A stretch of DNA of 64,000 nt. Origin: Acidisphaera sp. S103. Lineage in GTDB: Bacteria; Pseudomonadota; Alphaproteobacteria; Acetobacterales; Acetobacteraceae. Positions 8,660 through 17,560 of the stretch are shown here, one piece after another. Numbering within the stretch: position 1 is the first letter of the stretch; every line of letters starts with the position of its first letter. The stretch covers positions 21,185 through 85,184 of the forward strand of contig NZ_LMUJ01000065.1 in the NCBI RefSeq assembly GCF_009765975.1, in the 5' to 3' direction. The position numbers and the translations under genes were made by a program. The notes under the pieces are model-generated. The model saw nothing but the letters and a program-made list of their open reading frames with translations. It was not told the origin of the DNA and did no database searches.

Positions 8660-8846
8660 CGTAGCGGCCCCAATACACCCAGGCCACTCCCCATGGCCCC
8701 TCGACGGTCAGTCCTGCCCGTAAACATCTTTTCTTTGCCGATCTGAATAATTGCAAAGAATTAATGTCCCGATGGTGACGGAAACCTAGCGATCAAGGCC
8801 GCCTCGATCATACCTTGAATCATAGAGTGATTTCGGAGCCACCCTT
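8660..8846 (+). promoter_or_regulatory. Leader of the SNF2 operon
   Basis: Locally AT-rich stretch (8722-8770, with GAATAATTGCAAAGAATTAATG) in a GC-rich neighbourhood, followed by the SNF2 start at 8847. The promoter is presumed here; boxes could not be placed with confidence. Confidence 0.3.
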
Positions 8847-11411
8847 ATGCAACTCATTTTTGAACCCGCCCGCGCTCGTTGGGAAGCAATCACGAAATTT
8901 GGTGAGGCCGCCGTCGAGGTCGCCAAGGCCGCCGGGTTCCGGTGGGACCGCAATGTTGTGCGTTGGCAGTCGGTTGATGCGCTGGCCGCCCTGAGGCTGC
9001 GCGAGTTCGCTGATGCTGCCACGCAAGCCAAGCTCAATGCCGCTGTCGAGGTCGCCAAGGCCGCCAAAGAGGCGAAGGCCCTAGCCGCCGCGGAAGCCGT
9101 CGCGGCGAGCCGGGCAACAGATGCCGCAATCGAATTGCCGATTGCTGAGGGCCGGTCGTTTCTGCCCTACCAAAGGGCAGGAATTCAATACGCGCTCGGA
9201 CGGCCGAACGTATTGTTTGGTGACGACATGGGGCTCGGGAAAACCGCTCAGGCCATCGGCATTGTCAACGCGGATGAGAGCCTGCGGAAAATTCTGGTCG
9301 TCTGCCCGGCTTCGTTGGCGAGGAACTGGGTTCGGGAGTTCGGCTTCTTCGGCAGCCGCGCGCTGACAATCGGGATTGCAACGACGAAATCGGTTCCGGA
9401 CACAGAAATTGTTGTGGCTACCTACGATATCTTCAGCCGGAAAACAGTGGCATCCCAGGCAATCCTGGCGATTGTATGGGATGCCTTGGTCCTGGACGAA
9501 GCGCACTACCTAAAGTCGCGCGATGCCGCGCGCACCCAAGTGATCCTCGGTGGCGGAAAAGAGCGCCATCCGGGCATCCGCGTTAGCAAGCGTAGGATTT
9601 ACCTCACCGGCACCCCGATCACCAACAGACCCATCGAGCTCTGGCCGCTATTGCGTTCGCTGGCGCCCGCAGAATTCGGCGACATGATTGCCTACGCAAA
9701 ACGCTACTGCGACGCGACCCGTGGCCGTTTTGGCTGGGATTTCTCTGGTTCCAGCAAGCTGGATGAGCTCCAAGACCGCCTGCGCGCGACGATCATGGTT
9801 CGCCGCCTGAAGAAGGACGTGTTGACCGAACTCCCGGCCAAGCGCCGCCAAATCATTGAACTGGCCGCCGACACACCCGCACTCCGTGCCGTCCTCAAGC
9901 TCGAAGCCGAGACCGAGAAGCGCACCGAAGGCGAAGTAACCCGCCTGCGCGCCGCTGTTGCTGCGGCTTCAGCCGACCCGGACGCATACAAGGCGGCCGT
10001 TCTCGCACTGCGCGCCGGACAGCAGGTCGCGTTCACTGAAATGAGCCGGTTGCGCCACGAAACGGCGGTCGCTAAGGCACCAGTCGTCGCCGCTCATGTC
10101 CGCGATGCCGTCGAGGCTGGTGGCAAAATCATCGTTTTCGCGCACCACCAGGATGTTGTGGATCACCTCCGCACCGCGCTGGCTGACCTTGGTGTGGTGT
10201 CCATCACCGGCGATACAGCTTCCAATAAGCGTCAGGCCATCGTCGACCAGTTTCAGACCGACGACAAAATCCGCGTGTTCATCGGCAACATCCAAGCTGC
10301 CGGTGTCGGCATCACATTAACGGCCAGCGCGCATGTTGTTTTCGCTGAGCTCGACTGGGTCCCAGGCAACCTGAGCCAGGCCGAAGATCGGGCGCACCGC
10401 CTCGGCCAGCGGAACGCAGTTCTTGTTCAGCATCTTGTTTTGGAGGGCAGCGTTGACGCTCGGATGGCCGTGACCGTGACCAGCAAACAGGCCGTAATCG
10501 ACGCCGCCCTCGACACCATCGAAGATCCCATCGAACGCGAGGCCCGGATCGCCTCCGTGCAAGCGCAGTTCGACGCCGAAGTTGACGCGGCGCTGGCTGA
10601 GGTCAAGGTTCAGGAAGCCGAAGCAGCGGAACGCGAAGCGCGCCGGGCCGAGGATCGGGCGGTCGTTGCTGAAATTCGGGCGGCTTACGAGGCCGAGCGG
10701 GCGGCTGAACGTGGATCCAGGATTGCGGCGAGCATCGCCAGCGCGGCCGCCGGGCTCGGCGATGTTCGGGGGCCGACCGACGAGCAAACGCTGGCAATCC
10801 ACACGTGCCTGCAGGCGCTGGCGGAGCTGGACCCGGACGGCGCCACCGAGATCAACGGCCAGGGCTTCAGTAAAGTGGACAGCTACCACGGACGCTACCT
10901 CGCCCGCCTGCCGGTGCTCTCGGAGGTCGATGCTATCGTCGGCCGCGAACTCGTTCGCCGGTATCAGCGTCAACTCGATGCCGAACCGGTCGCGCGGGCG
11001 TTGGGCGAGCCGGTGCGTGAGCGTCCGGTAGCACGGGAGCAGACTCCCCAGGTAGCCGATAGCATCGAAGGAATTTCCGTCACCACCGTTACAGATTTCC
11101 CGGCAACGCCCGAAACCGCCGCCAACGACGATCAGCCGGTCGCCGAGGAACCGCAGCCGGTCTCCGAGGCAGTGGTCAAGCGCGGCCGCGGTAGGCCAAC
11201 CAAAGCCAGCTTGGGAGAGGTCGCGTTGTCCCAGGTTGAGCGGAACCGGCTCTATCGGAAATCCAAGAAGCTGGTCGCCGTCGAGGTCCCCGGCAGCCTC
11301 GCAGAACGGCTCCGTGCCGCCAGGGACACCCGCGGTCTGACTACGGAACAGCTTCTGGCGGCTGCCCTGGACGCTCTCGAGGCGGCGAAAATGGATCGGC
11401 AGGCGGCATGA
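8847..11411 (+). CDS. SNF2-family DNA helicase/translocase
   Basis: 854 residues. The N-terminus (1-60) resembles the short domain seen in front of SMARCAL1-type bacterial SNF2 proteins. Superfamily 2 motifs follow: Q-like FLPYQRAGIQYAL (105-117), Walker A GDDMGLGKTAQA (125-136), DEAH (about 216-219), LTGTPITN (about 253), VFAHHQDVVDHL opening the second lobe, and SQAEDRAHRLGQRN (about 510-523). The C-terminal 280 residues are coiled (Ala/Glu/Arg-rich) and end in RGRGRPTKA plus a ~65-residue module shared with the next gene. ATP-driven remodelling of protein-DNA complexes is expected. Its TGA overlaps an ATG of the downstream frame, although that gene probably starts further in. Confidence 0.92.
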   Translation: MQLIFEPARARWEAITKFGEAAVEVAKAAGFRWDRNVVRWQSVDALAALRLREFADAATQAKLNAAVEVAKAAKEAKALAAAEAVAASRATDAAIELPIAEGRSFLPYQRAGIQYALGRPNVLFGDDMGLGKTAQAIGIVNADESLRKILVVCPASLARNWVREFGFFGSRALTIGIATTKSVPDTEIVVATYDIFSRKTVASQAILAIVWDALVLDEAHYLKSRDAARTQVILGGGKERHPGIRVSKRRIYLTGTPITNRPIELWPLLRSLAPAEFGDMIAYAKRYCDATRGRFGWDFSGSSKLDELQDRLRATIMVRRLKKDVLTELPAKRRQIIELAADTPALRAVLKLEAETEKRTEGEVTRLRAAVAAASADPDAYKAAVLALRAGQQVAFTEMSRLRHETAVAKAPVVAAHVRDAVEAGGKIIVFAHHQDVVDHLRTALADLGVVSITGDTASNKRQAIVDQFQTDDKIRVFIGNIQAAGVGITLTASAHVVFAELDWVPGNLSQAEDRAHRLGQRNAVLVQHLVLEGSVDARMAVTVTSKQAVIDAALDTIEDPIEREARIASVQAQFDAEVDAALAEVKVQEAEAAEREARRAEDRAVVAEIRAAYEAERAAERGSRIAASIASAAAGLGDVRGPTDEQTLAIHTCLQALAELDPDGATEINGQGFSKVDSYHGRYLARLPVLSEVDAIVGRELVRRYQRQLDAEPVARALGEPVRERPVAREQTPQVADSIEGISVTTVTDFPATPETAANDDQPVAEEPQPVSEAVVKRGRGRPTKASLGEVALSQVERNRLYRKSKKLVAVEVPGSLAERLRAARDTRGLTTEQLLAAALDALEAAKMDRQAA

Positions 11412-11414
11412 AGT

Positions 11415-11447
11415 CACCATGGGGCCATCGGCTTTGGTCCCCATGGG
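11415..11447. other. Intercistronic hairpin
   Basis: CCATGGGG pairs with CCCCATGG eight of eight, with a loop of about 14 bases, directly after the SNF2 stop. It overlaps the possible 25-residue N-terminal extension of the next ORF, which favours the later start at 11483. It may tune expression between the two genes. Confidence 0.5.
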
Positions 11448-11482
11448 CAAAAAGGGCAGTTGGCTTGGAGATGGAGATGACG

Positions 11483-12790
11483 ATGCCTGAAGAGAACAAG
11501 TGGTCGGCCCCGGCTGAGCATCCGGATATCACGCTCGCAAGCATTGCAGCAGTCGCATGGGTCGTAGACGTTGTCTGCTATCAGTATTCTTCCGAAGTAT
11601 CTGAAGAAGATTTTAATGTCTTCAAGCGCTTATCGCGGAAGCCGCTGACCGCGGGGGAGGCTCTGGACTGCCAGGGGCGCATCCGGCGGTATCGCAACCC
11701 AGTTCTTGAGACCCTCGCGCCGTCGCTCATGTCGCTAGCAATGGGCGAGCCTGCGCCGTATTGGGACGACCACAATATACGCGCGCCCGATGAAAACAGG
11801 ATTAGAGAGATCAAGGGCGTTCCGGTGTTCTATTCTGTAACGGCTTTGTTGCAGGCCCTGAAAAGCCAGCAGCTACCATTGCAGGGGGGCGGTTATAAAA
11901 CACAGCGGGATGTTTTTCGGTGGCACTCAGAAGGACAGCGCAAGAAAATTCTTAAAGGAAAACTAACACGTCTTGTAGATGGTGAAACTTACGCAGACAA
12001 CCGTTACGTCTATTCTCTGCACAAGGGGCGGGAATCGTGTGGGTATTTGGCTGCGCGGCTATTAGCTAAGGCGGCGATTGAGACCGTTATCAGATCGAGA
12101 GAAATTGGGGGGCGCCAGGTGTCGACTTCGGACGCTGAGCTAGCCCGGCTGACTGGGCTGCCCGTCACGGAGATCAGGTCTGGATTCGAGAGCCCCGCAT
12201 TCAGTGTCTTTTTAGAGCAACTCAGCCCAGGGGAACGTGACAGGGCTGAGAACGGGGAAATGGTTTTTCTCAGTGATCGCAATGACAAAGTCGCACGCGA
12301 CTGCCGCCTAGAAGGTCTGTGGCTCTACGAACTGTTCACGGGGCCGCGTGGCGCTGCTTACCTCGCAACGCGAATAGTCCGCGAACCGGGGGTCGCCGAC
12401 ATCACTCTAGACCCCGCTCCGGCCGCCCCCGCTCCAGCCGATCCTCCGGAGGTTGAGGCGTCCGGTCCGGAAACGGCGGCCGAACCGGCTCAAGAGATTT
12501 CCGTCAACATGGGGACGGAAATCGGAGAGGCCTCCGGTGAGCCTACGGGCCAGCAGTCAAACTTAGAGCCGACCGAACCTGCACACCGCGGCCGTGGCCG
12601 CCCGCCCAATGGCACGACGGCGATGAGCAAGGCGGAGCGCAACAAAAAATGGCGCAAAGACAATCGCATTGTGGCCATTGAGGTCCCGCAAGCCCTCGTT
12701 GATCGTCTCAGGCACCTGCGGAAACGGCACGGCGGCTCGACGGCGGAACTGCTCGCGACGGCCTTGAATGCCCTGGAACGCCTGAGTTAA
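11483..12790 (+). CDS. SNF2 operon partner with shared RGRGRP C-terminal module
   Basis: 435 residues from the ATG at 11483, which is preceded by GGAGATGGAG; the frame is open back to 11408. The main body is unrecognised: an N-terminal helical region (HPDITLASIAAVAWVVDVVC) and a central part with LVDGETYADNRYVYSLHKGRES. The region ~310-365 is an Ala/Pro/Glu-rich linker. From about residue 369 RGRGRPPNGTTAMSKAERN begins a module matching the SNF2 tail: RGRGRP, an AERN+ helix, then AIEVP..LVDRLR and a T.ELLA.ALNALE ending. AT-hook-like RGRGRP plus a ribbon-helix-helix-like segment suggests DNA binding. The two proteins probably work together. Confidence 0.75.
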   Translation: MPEENKWSAPAEHPDITLASIAAVAWVVDVVCYQYSSEVSEEDFNVFKRLSRKPLTAGEALDCQGRIRRYRNPVLETLAPSLMSLAMGEPAPYWDDHNIRAPDENRIREIKGVPVFYSVTALLQALKSQQLPLQGGGYKTQRDVFRWHSEGQRKKILKGKLTRLVDGETYADNRYVYSLHKGRESCGYLAARLLAKAAIETVIRSREIGGRQVSTSDAELARLTGLPVTEIRSGFESPAFSVFLEQLSPGERDRAENGEMVFLSDRNDKVARDCRLEGLWLYELFTGPRGAAYLATRIVREPGVADITLDPAPAAPAPADPPEVEASGPETAAEPAQEISVNMGTEIGEASGEPTGQQSNLEPTEPAHRGRGRPPNGTTAMSKAERNKKWRKDNRIVAIEVPQALVDRLRHLRKRHGGSTAELLATALNALERLS

Positions 12791-13003
12791 ATTGCGTTAG
12801 GTCAGCCGTCACACCCATTGACGATTGTGCGGCGTGATATCTACTCTCGTGACAGGGGCAACCTTTGCCTCCCCACTGTGAGCCGACGCCGTCGCTGCAA
12901 TCCTGCGGCGGGTGTTGTGTCCGCGTGCAGAGAGGTACCCTTCCAGGCGAGGATCGTTTCCTAAGGCGATCTGCCCCGCTCCGACCTTCAGCCCGCGCTT
13001 CTG

Positions 13004-13034
13004 AACCCCCGCGGCCCGCGCTCTGGGGGTTTTG
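13004..13034 (+). terminator. Hairpin with T-rich tail before the GNAT gene
   Basis: ACCCCC and GGGGGT enclose a GC-rich loop and are followed by TTTGCTTT. It lies 27 bases before the GNAT start, so it either ends transcription from the SNF2 operon or acts as an attenuator of the GNAT gene. No leader peptide with repeated codons was found. Confidence 0.5.
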
Positions 13035-13060
13035 CTTTGCCCTTCTCTCAGGAGACGACC

Positions 13061-14062
13061 GTGCGGAATCAGCCTTCACCATTGGAGAACTTGGCCCGCC
13101 TTGCGCCTCTGACTGACAAGGCCCGTGCGGGCTTGCGTCGCGCGACTCCGGCGGACGCCGCGGCTGTCCACGATCTCACACGAGCGGCTTATGCCCAATG
13201 GGTGCCGGTCATTGGCCGGGAGCCGAGGCCGATGACCGCCGACTACGGCGTTGCGGTTCGCGACCACATGGTGGACCTGCTGCATCTTGACGGCGAACTA
13301 GCGGCGCTGATCGAGATGCGGCCCGAAGTTGACCACCTTCTCATCGTAAATGTAGCAGTATCGCCCGCCCACCAGGGCCAAGGATATGGCCGCGCCCTTC
13401 TAGTTCACGCAGAAGAACTCACCCGTTCACTCGGATTAGAGGAGGTACGTCTCTACACGAATGGTAGCTTTACCAACAACGTGAAACTCTACAAGAGCGT
13501 CGGATACCGAATTGACCGCAAGGAGGTTCATCCACAACTCGGCGCGGCCGTGTATATGAGCAAGCGCCTCCTCCCGGTCTCACCGCCTCCCCTAACTGAA
13601 GCTATCCGTGCAGGCTTGCGTCGTGCGACTCCGGCGGACGCCGCGGCTGTCCGCGATCTCACGCGGGCAGCTTATGCCCAGTGGGTGCCGGTCCTCGGCC
13701 GAGAGGCAAAGCCGATGACCGCCGACTACGACGTTGCGGTTCACGACCACATCGTGGACATGCTGTATGTGGACGGGGAACTGGCGGCTCTGATCGAGAT
13801 GTACCCCGAAACCGACCACTTACTCATCGTGAACGTTGCGGTGTCGCCCGCCTGCCAAGGCCACGGATATGGCCGTGCCCTTCTGGCACACGCAGAAGAA
13901 TTCACCCGCTCGCTCGGTCTGGGGGAGATGCGCCTCTACACAAGCAACCAACTAACCGGAAACGTGAAGCTCTATGAACGGGTGGGCTACAAGGTGGACC
14001 GGGAGGAGGAAGCCGCTCCGCATCTCGGTGTCTTTGTGTACATGAGCAAGCGTCTTGTTTGA
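13061..14062 (+). CDS. Tandem-duplicated GNAT acetyltransferase
   Basis: 333 residues made of two near-identical GNAT N-acetyltransferase domains (about 22-175 and 185-333). Both begin AGLRRATPADAAAV, contain LTRAAYAQWVPV, LAALIEM, LLIVNVAVSP and the acetyl-CoA-binding QG(Q/H)GYGRALL, and end VYMSKRL. The GTG at 13061 is chosen because AGGAGACGACC lies at the right distance; a TTG at 13037 is in frame but poorer. Domain two keeps all visible acetyl-CoA residues, so both may be active. The high DNA similarity of the halves points to a recent in-frame duplication. The acetyl acceptor is unknown. Confidence 0.9.
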   Translation: MRNQPSPLENLARLAPLTDKARAGLRRATPADAAAVHDLTRAAYAQWVPVIGREPRPMTADYGVAVRDHMVDLLHLDGELAALIEMRPEVDHLLIVNVAVSPAHQGQGYGRALLVHAEELTRSLGLEEVRLYTNGSFTNNVKLYKSVGYRIDRKEVHPQLGAAVYMSKRLLPVSPPPLTEAIRAGLRRATPADAAAVRDLTRAAYAQWVPVLGREAKPMTADYDVAVHDHIVDMLYVDGELAALIEMYPETDHLLIVNVAVSPACQGHGYGRALLAHAEEFTRSLGLGEMRLYTSNQLTGNVKLYERVGYKVDREEEAAPHLGVFVYMSKRLV

Positions 14063-14074
14063 CCGCCTCATAGG

Positions 14075-14310
14075 CGCCGTTTGGCTTTGGGAAGCGGAAC
14101 CGATCGTGAGGAACCCGCAATGGTCGGCCGTGGCTGCGCCCTCTTTCACCTTCCGAGCGGATGCCCACCCGCGAACGAAAATCCCTGCGAAGCACGCTAA
14201 CGGCCGGGCCTCGGCCTCGCCGAACCACACTGGCGCGCGGTCGCCGAACGTTCCGTTGTCGGGCTCCGTAAACGATGTGAAAGGCACAGCTGACACCGGC
14301 TTTCGATCCC
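14075..14310 (-). pseudogene. SRAP (HMCES/YedK-like) fragment
   Basis: One minus-strand frame reads [34 protein letters not shown] and then WASARKVKEG and GFLTIGSA, nearly identical to the centre of the intact SRAP protein at 29833-30504. The catalytic N-terminal Cys region and the C-terminal His region are missing, and the frame ends in unrelated sequence. It is a decayed paralogue or the product of a partial duplication. Confidence 0.75.
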
Positions 14311-14446
14311 CAGAACCGCGCAACAGGCGTTGCTCGAGCGGACATGGCGCTCGCCCTTTGGCATGCTGCGCTTCTCGGCCCAGCGCCGACTTGGAGGACA
14401 CCGGTGGGAGATGATACCGGCCCTGACCATCCTGACTCGATGAGCA

Positions 14447-15307
14447 TCAGCCCTTCTGATGAAGGTAGATGCGGGGCGGCGCCCCGAGGACGCGCTTGAA
14501 CATTGCGGTGAACGCGGCTGGATTGTTGTAGCCGAGGTCGACAGCGACCACGGTGACAGGTTCACCTGCCAACAGACGAGGCAAGGCATTTATAAGACAG
14601 GCCTGCTGGCGCCAAGCCATGAATGTTAAACCGGTCTCGTTCCGGAACAGCCGCGTGAAGGCGCGGCGGCTCATTCCAAGAAGATCACTCCACTCCTCGA
14701 TCGTCTCATGCACCATCGGCTTCAGGAGAAATTGTTGACAGCACTCGGCGAGGCGTTGATGCATCGGGAATGGCAGAGAGAGCGGCAGCGCCGGTAGTCG
14801 CCGCATCTCGTGCTGAATAAGCGCCATCAATGCTCCAGCACGACTGCTCGGATCGTATTCCGAGGGAAGATCCAGAACTTCGTCTATCAGGCTCCGCATG
14901 AGCCTCGATACAGAAACGATTTGGCACTGCCCAGGCATGTCGGTGACCATATCCGGTTCCAGATAAAGACTATAGAGAGTGACTGCGCCAATCATGCGCA
15001 CATCGTGCATGATGCCCGCCGGTATCCACATCCCGCGTTGCGGGGGCATCACCCAGGAATGCTGCGGCGTCGCAAGCGCCAGCGCCCCCGAGGCGCTGAA
15101 GATCAACTGGCAGCGCCGGTGCTGGTGGGGCGCGATCACGTGACCGTCCGGGAACTCTTCACCCACCGCGATCAATGGACGGATATAGGTCATCGACGGC
15201 CCCCACAAAAAGCACCCAAGGTGATGGCCCACTCTCGTAAGAATTAGGCCTGATTGCGGTGGCAGGCCTGATCTACTGTCTATAGTCTGAATTTCTGTCA
15301 CGCACAA
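14447..15307 (-). CDS. AraC-family transcriptional regulator
   Basis: Cupin-type sensor followed by a C-terminal AraC DNA-binding domain. The cupin part shows EEFPDGHVIAPHQHRRCQL and MPPQRGMWIPAG; the HTH part shows EWSDLLGMSRRAFTRLFRNE and then VVAVDLGYNNPAAFTAMFKR, ending with the typical GAPPRIY. The frame is open to a TTG at 15307; the ATG at 15193 (MTYIRPLIAV) fits family members better and would remove 38 residues. It is divergent from the exporter at 15357 across a short gap, the common arrangement for a local regulator of an efflux gene. Confidence 0.88.
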   Translation of the reverse strand: MCVTEIQTIDSRSGLPPQSGLILTRVGHHLGCFLWGPSMTYIRPLIAVGEEFPDGHVIAPHQHRRCQLIFSASGALALATPQHSWVMPPQRGMWIPAGIMHDVRMIGAVTLYSLYLEPDMVTDMPGQCQIVSVSRLMRSLIDEVLDLPSEYDPSSRAGALMALIQHEMRRLPALPLSLPFPMHQRLAECCQQFLLKPMVHETIEEWSDLLGMSRRAFTRLFRNETGLTFMAWRQQACLINALPRLLAGEPVTVVAVDLGYNNPAAFTAMFKRVLGAPPRIYLHQKG

Positions 15308-15356
15308 GATACCTTTGTGTGGACTAGCTCTCCAGTAATCAGGAAGGTTCGTTCCT

Positions 15357-16568
15357 TTGAGTCATGCCATTATTGACCGGCGCGAGACCGGCAGAATCGC
15401 GTTGCCGATCCTTAGCGCGATCAGCTTCTGCCACCTGCTAAACGACATGATGCAGTCGCTCCTGGCCGCAAGCTATCCCATTCTCAAAGGCGGGTTCAAT
15501 CTCAGCTTCGCGCAGATTGGCTTTCTGACGTTAATCTATCAAATCACGGCCTCTCTGCTGCAGCCCCTCATTGGTCTCTACACAGATCGCAAGCCACTGC
15601 CCTACTCGCTGCCTTTCGGGATGGGCGCGTCCATGACCGGACTCGCCACATTGGCATTCGCGCCGACCTTCGCCGTGCTATTAATTGGCGCGGTGATGTT
15701 GGGTCTCGGCTCGTCCATTTTCCACCCGGAGGCATCTCGCATAGCACGGTTGGCTTCCGGTAATTCGAGGGGGCTGGCGCAATCGGTATTTCAGGTTGGC
15801 GGCAACTTTGGTTCATCGCTGGCGCCGCTCATAGTGGCGTTCTTTATCCTTCCCCGCGGCCGAAGTAGCCTCAGCTGGCTCGCACTCTTGGCTCTGGGCG
15901 GCGTCATCATTCTGACGGGGCTGGGACATTGGTGTAAAAGCAACTCTCATGCTCGCCCATCGGACCGGGGCATGAACGTCAAGCATTTCAACCTGCTCGG
16001 CACCGGAGCAGGGAGGGCAATGGCAATATTGATTGTGCTAATTTTTTCGAAGTTCGTTTACGTGGCAAGCTTCGCGAGCTTCTATATATTTTACTTGATG
16101 GACCGCTTTGGTCTGCCGACACAAACGGCACAAATCTACTACTTTATCTTCGTGGTCTCTGGCGCGATTGGTACGATCATCGGCGGTCCGATAGGCGACA
16201 AGATTGGACGCAAGTCCGTCATATGGGCATCTATTTTGGGTGTTCTGCCTTTCACTCTACTTGTACCCTATGTCGGACTAACGGCGACGGTAACCCTTAG
16301 TATACTAATCGCGCTGATCATGTCCTCGGCCTTCCCGGCAATTGTGGTTTATGCGCAAGATCTCATGCCAGGCCGGGTCGGTATGGTCTCCGGTTTGTTC
16401 TTTGGATTGGCCTTCGGTATCGGCGGCATAAGTGCGGCGGGACTGGGTGTATTGGCGGACCACATGGGGATCGAGTTCGTGTACCGTGTCTGCTCGTTCC
16501 TGCCATTGGTCGGTTTACTCGCGGGCTTCCTTCCGAATATCAGCGACGCCGCGCGGAAACTCGCATGA
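15357..16568 (+). CDS. MFS exporter, fosmidomycin-resistance (Fsr) type
   Basis: 403 residues, about 12 hydrophobic segments. The N-terminus LSAISFCHLLNDMMQSLLAASYPILK, the loop LYTDRKPLPYSLPFG and GLGSSIFHPEASRIARLASG are characteristic of the Fsr family; GGPIGDKIGRKSVIW is the usual MFS loop after helix 8. Starts with TTG at 15357, preceded by AGGAAGG nine bases upstream. Members export fosmidomycin and other small compounds by proton antiport. It pairs with the divergent AraC regulator, suggesting inducible efflux. Substrate here unknown. Confidence 0.88.
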   Translation: MSHAIIDRRETGRIALPILSAISFCHLLNDMMQSLLAASYPILKGGFNLSFAQIGFLTLIYQITASLLQPLIGLYTDRKPLPYSLPFGMGASMTGLATLAFAPTFAVLLIGAVMLGLGSSIFHPEASRIARLASGNSRGLAQSVFQVGGNFGSSLAPLIVAFFILPRGRSSLSWLALLALGGVIILTGLGHWCKSNSHARPSDRGMNVKHFNLLGTGAGRAMAILIVLIFSKFVYVASFASFYIFYLMDRFGLPTQTAQIYYFIFVVSGAIGTIIGGPIGDKIGRKSVIWASILGVLPFTLLVPYVGLTATVTLSILIALIMSSAFPAIVVYAQDLMPGRVGMVSGLFFGLAFGIGGISAAGLGVLADHMGIEFVYRVCSFLPLVGLLAGFLPNISDAARKLA

Positions 16569-17059
16569 CAGACACAGGTATTCCGGGTGCGCGAGAATGC
16601 GAAGTGGCTCTCCGCCGGTTACAGCCGCCACCTAGAAATCGATGCTATGTTACCGCAGTTTTCACGGGCCACGCATTTGCAGCTTCTGTTCCCACCCGGT
16701 TCAGCGCCTACCTCGCAAGGTGCGCTGTCCCAGCAGTATCTAAAGCAAGTGACATCGACTTTACTTGTTCGACCCGCGACCAGCCGACGTGGGGTCCGCA
16801 CAAATCTAGCCCGCCTTATTCATCGCATGGCAGGGATTCGCTGGCGGATGTAGCGTAAGCATCTGATTTGAAGCAGATATTTGAGTGTCGAAGCCAATTA
16901 CACCGAATCGGAAGCTGCTTGGCTGGCAAGGTCATCAAGATTGCGCACGGTGATGCCGTGATTGCGCAACGCGTCGATCACGGGTGCCATCTGGCTCTGA
17001 ACGTTCGTCAGGTGGGCGTGAAGATCGTTGATTTCCCGATTACGCCCGACGAGAAGAGC
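16569..17059. other. Gene-poor stretch with a small antisense fragment
   Basis: No intact gene. On the minus strand around 16906-17055 an open frame reads like a helical coiled region (REINDLHAHLTNVQSQ, then DALRNHGITVRNLDDLAS), with no clear start; probably the debris of a larger gene. Confidence 0.35.
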
Positions 17060-17465
17060 GCCAATGGCAGCCCACTGCGCGAATGCCGAAAATGTGGCGC
17101 AATACCTATCCCGACACCGGAAGGTAAGCGCGGTGACCTACCCGACACTCTTCACCTGTGTCGACCTGGCGCGGCTCCGCGACAATATGAGCGGCACCGG
17201 TGGCCCACTCCTGCAGTTCGAGCTGGCGGACGGACTTGCAGCAGGTCGACGTTTCGTTGAAGCACTCCAGCTCATCTATCACGTGTCGAACATCGGTGAC
17301 GCCAGGACGTTGGCGACACATCCTGCGTCCACCACCTACGCATCGGTCAGTCCCGAGGCCCGCCGAGCCGCCGGGGTCAACGACGGTACTATCCGGCTTT
17401 CCGTCGGGATCGAACACATTGAGTACATCTTGGCGGATCTCGAACAGGCGCCAACCCATGCATGA
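17060..17465 (+). pseudogene. C-terminal fragment of a MetY/MetZ-type sulfhydrylase
   Basis: The last ~135 residues of a Cys/Met-metabolism PLP enzyme: AAHCANAENVAQYLSRH, FVEALQLIYHVSNIGDARTL, THPASTTYASVSPEARRAAG and GTIRLSVGIEHIEYILADL. This is the substrate-binding C-terminal domain. The larger N-terminal domain with the PLP-binding Lys is missing, and upstream sequence is unrelated, so it cannot be active. O-acetylhomoserine sulfhydrylase is the closest sense of the motifs. Confidence 0.85.
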
Positions 17466-17560
17466 AGGGTCTATAGCACGTAACGCGGGGAGCCCGCCCG
17501 TGATCGGGATCGTCTCTGAGTCTTGTTGAGTTGCGAATAGTTCGCAGTTATGGTCGATAG

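Noticed and set aside
10317..11450. 377-residue minus-strand ORF
   Set aside because: Antisense to the SNF2 gene 3' half; a long open frame from GC-rich codon bias only.
12865..13060. Amino-acid attenuator (leader peptide) upstream of the GNAT gene
   Set aside because: The hairpin is terminator-like, but no leader frame with repeated regulatory codons was found.
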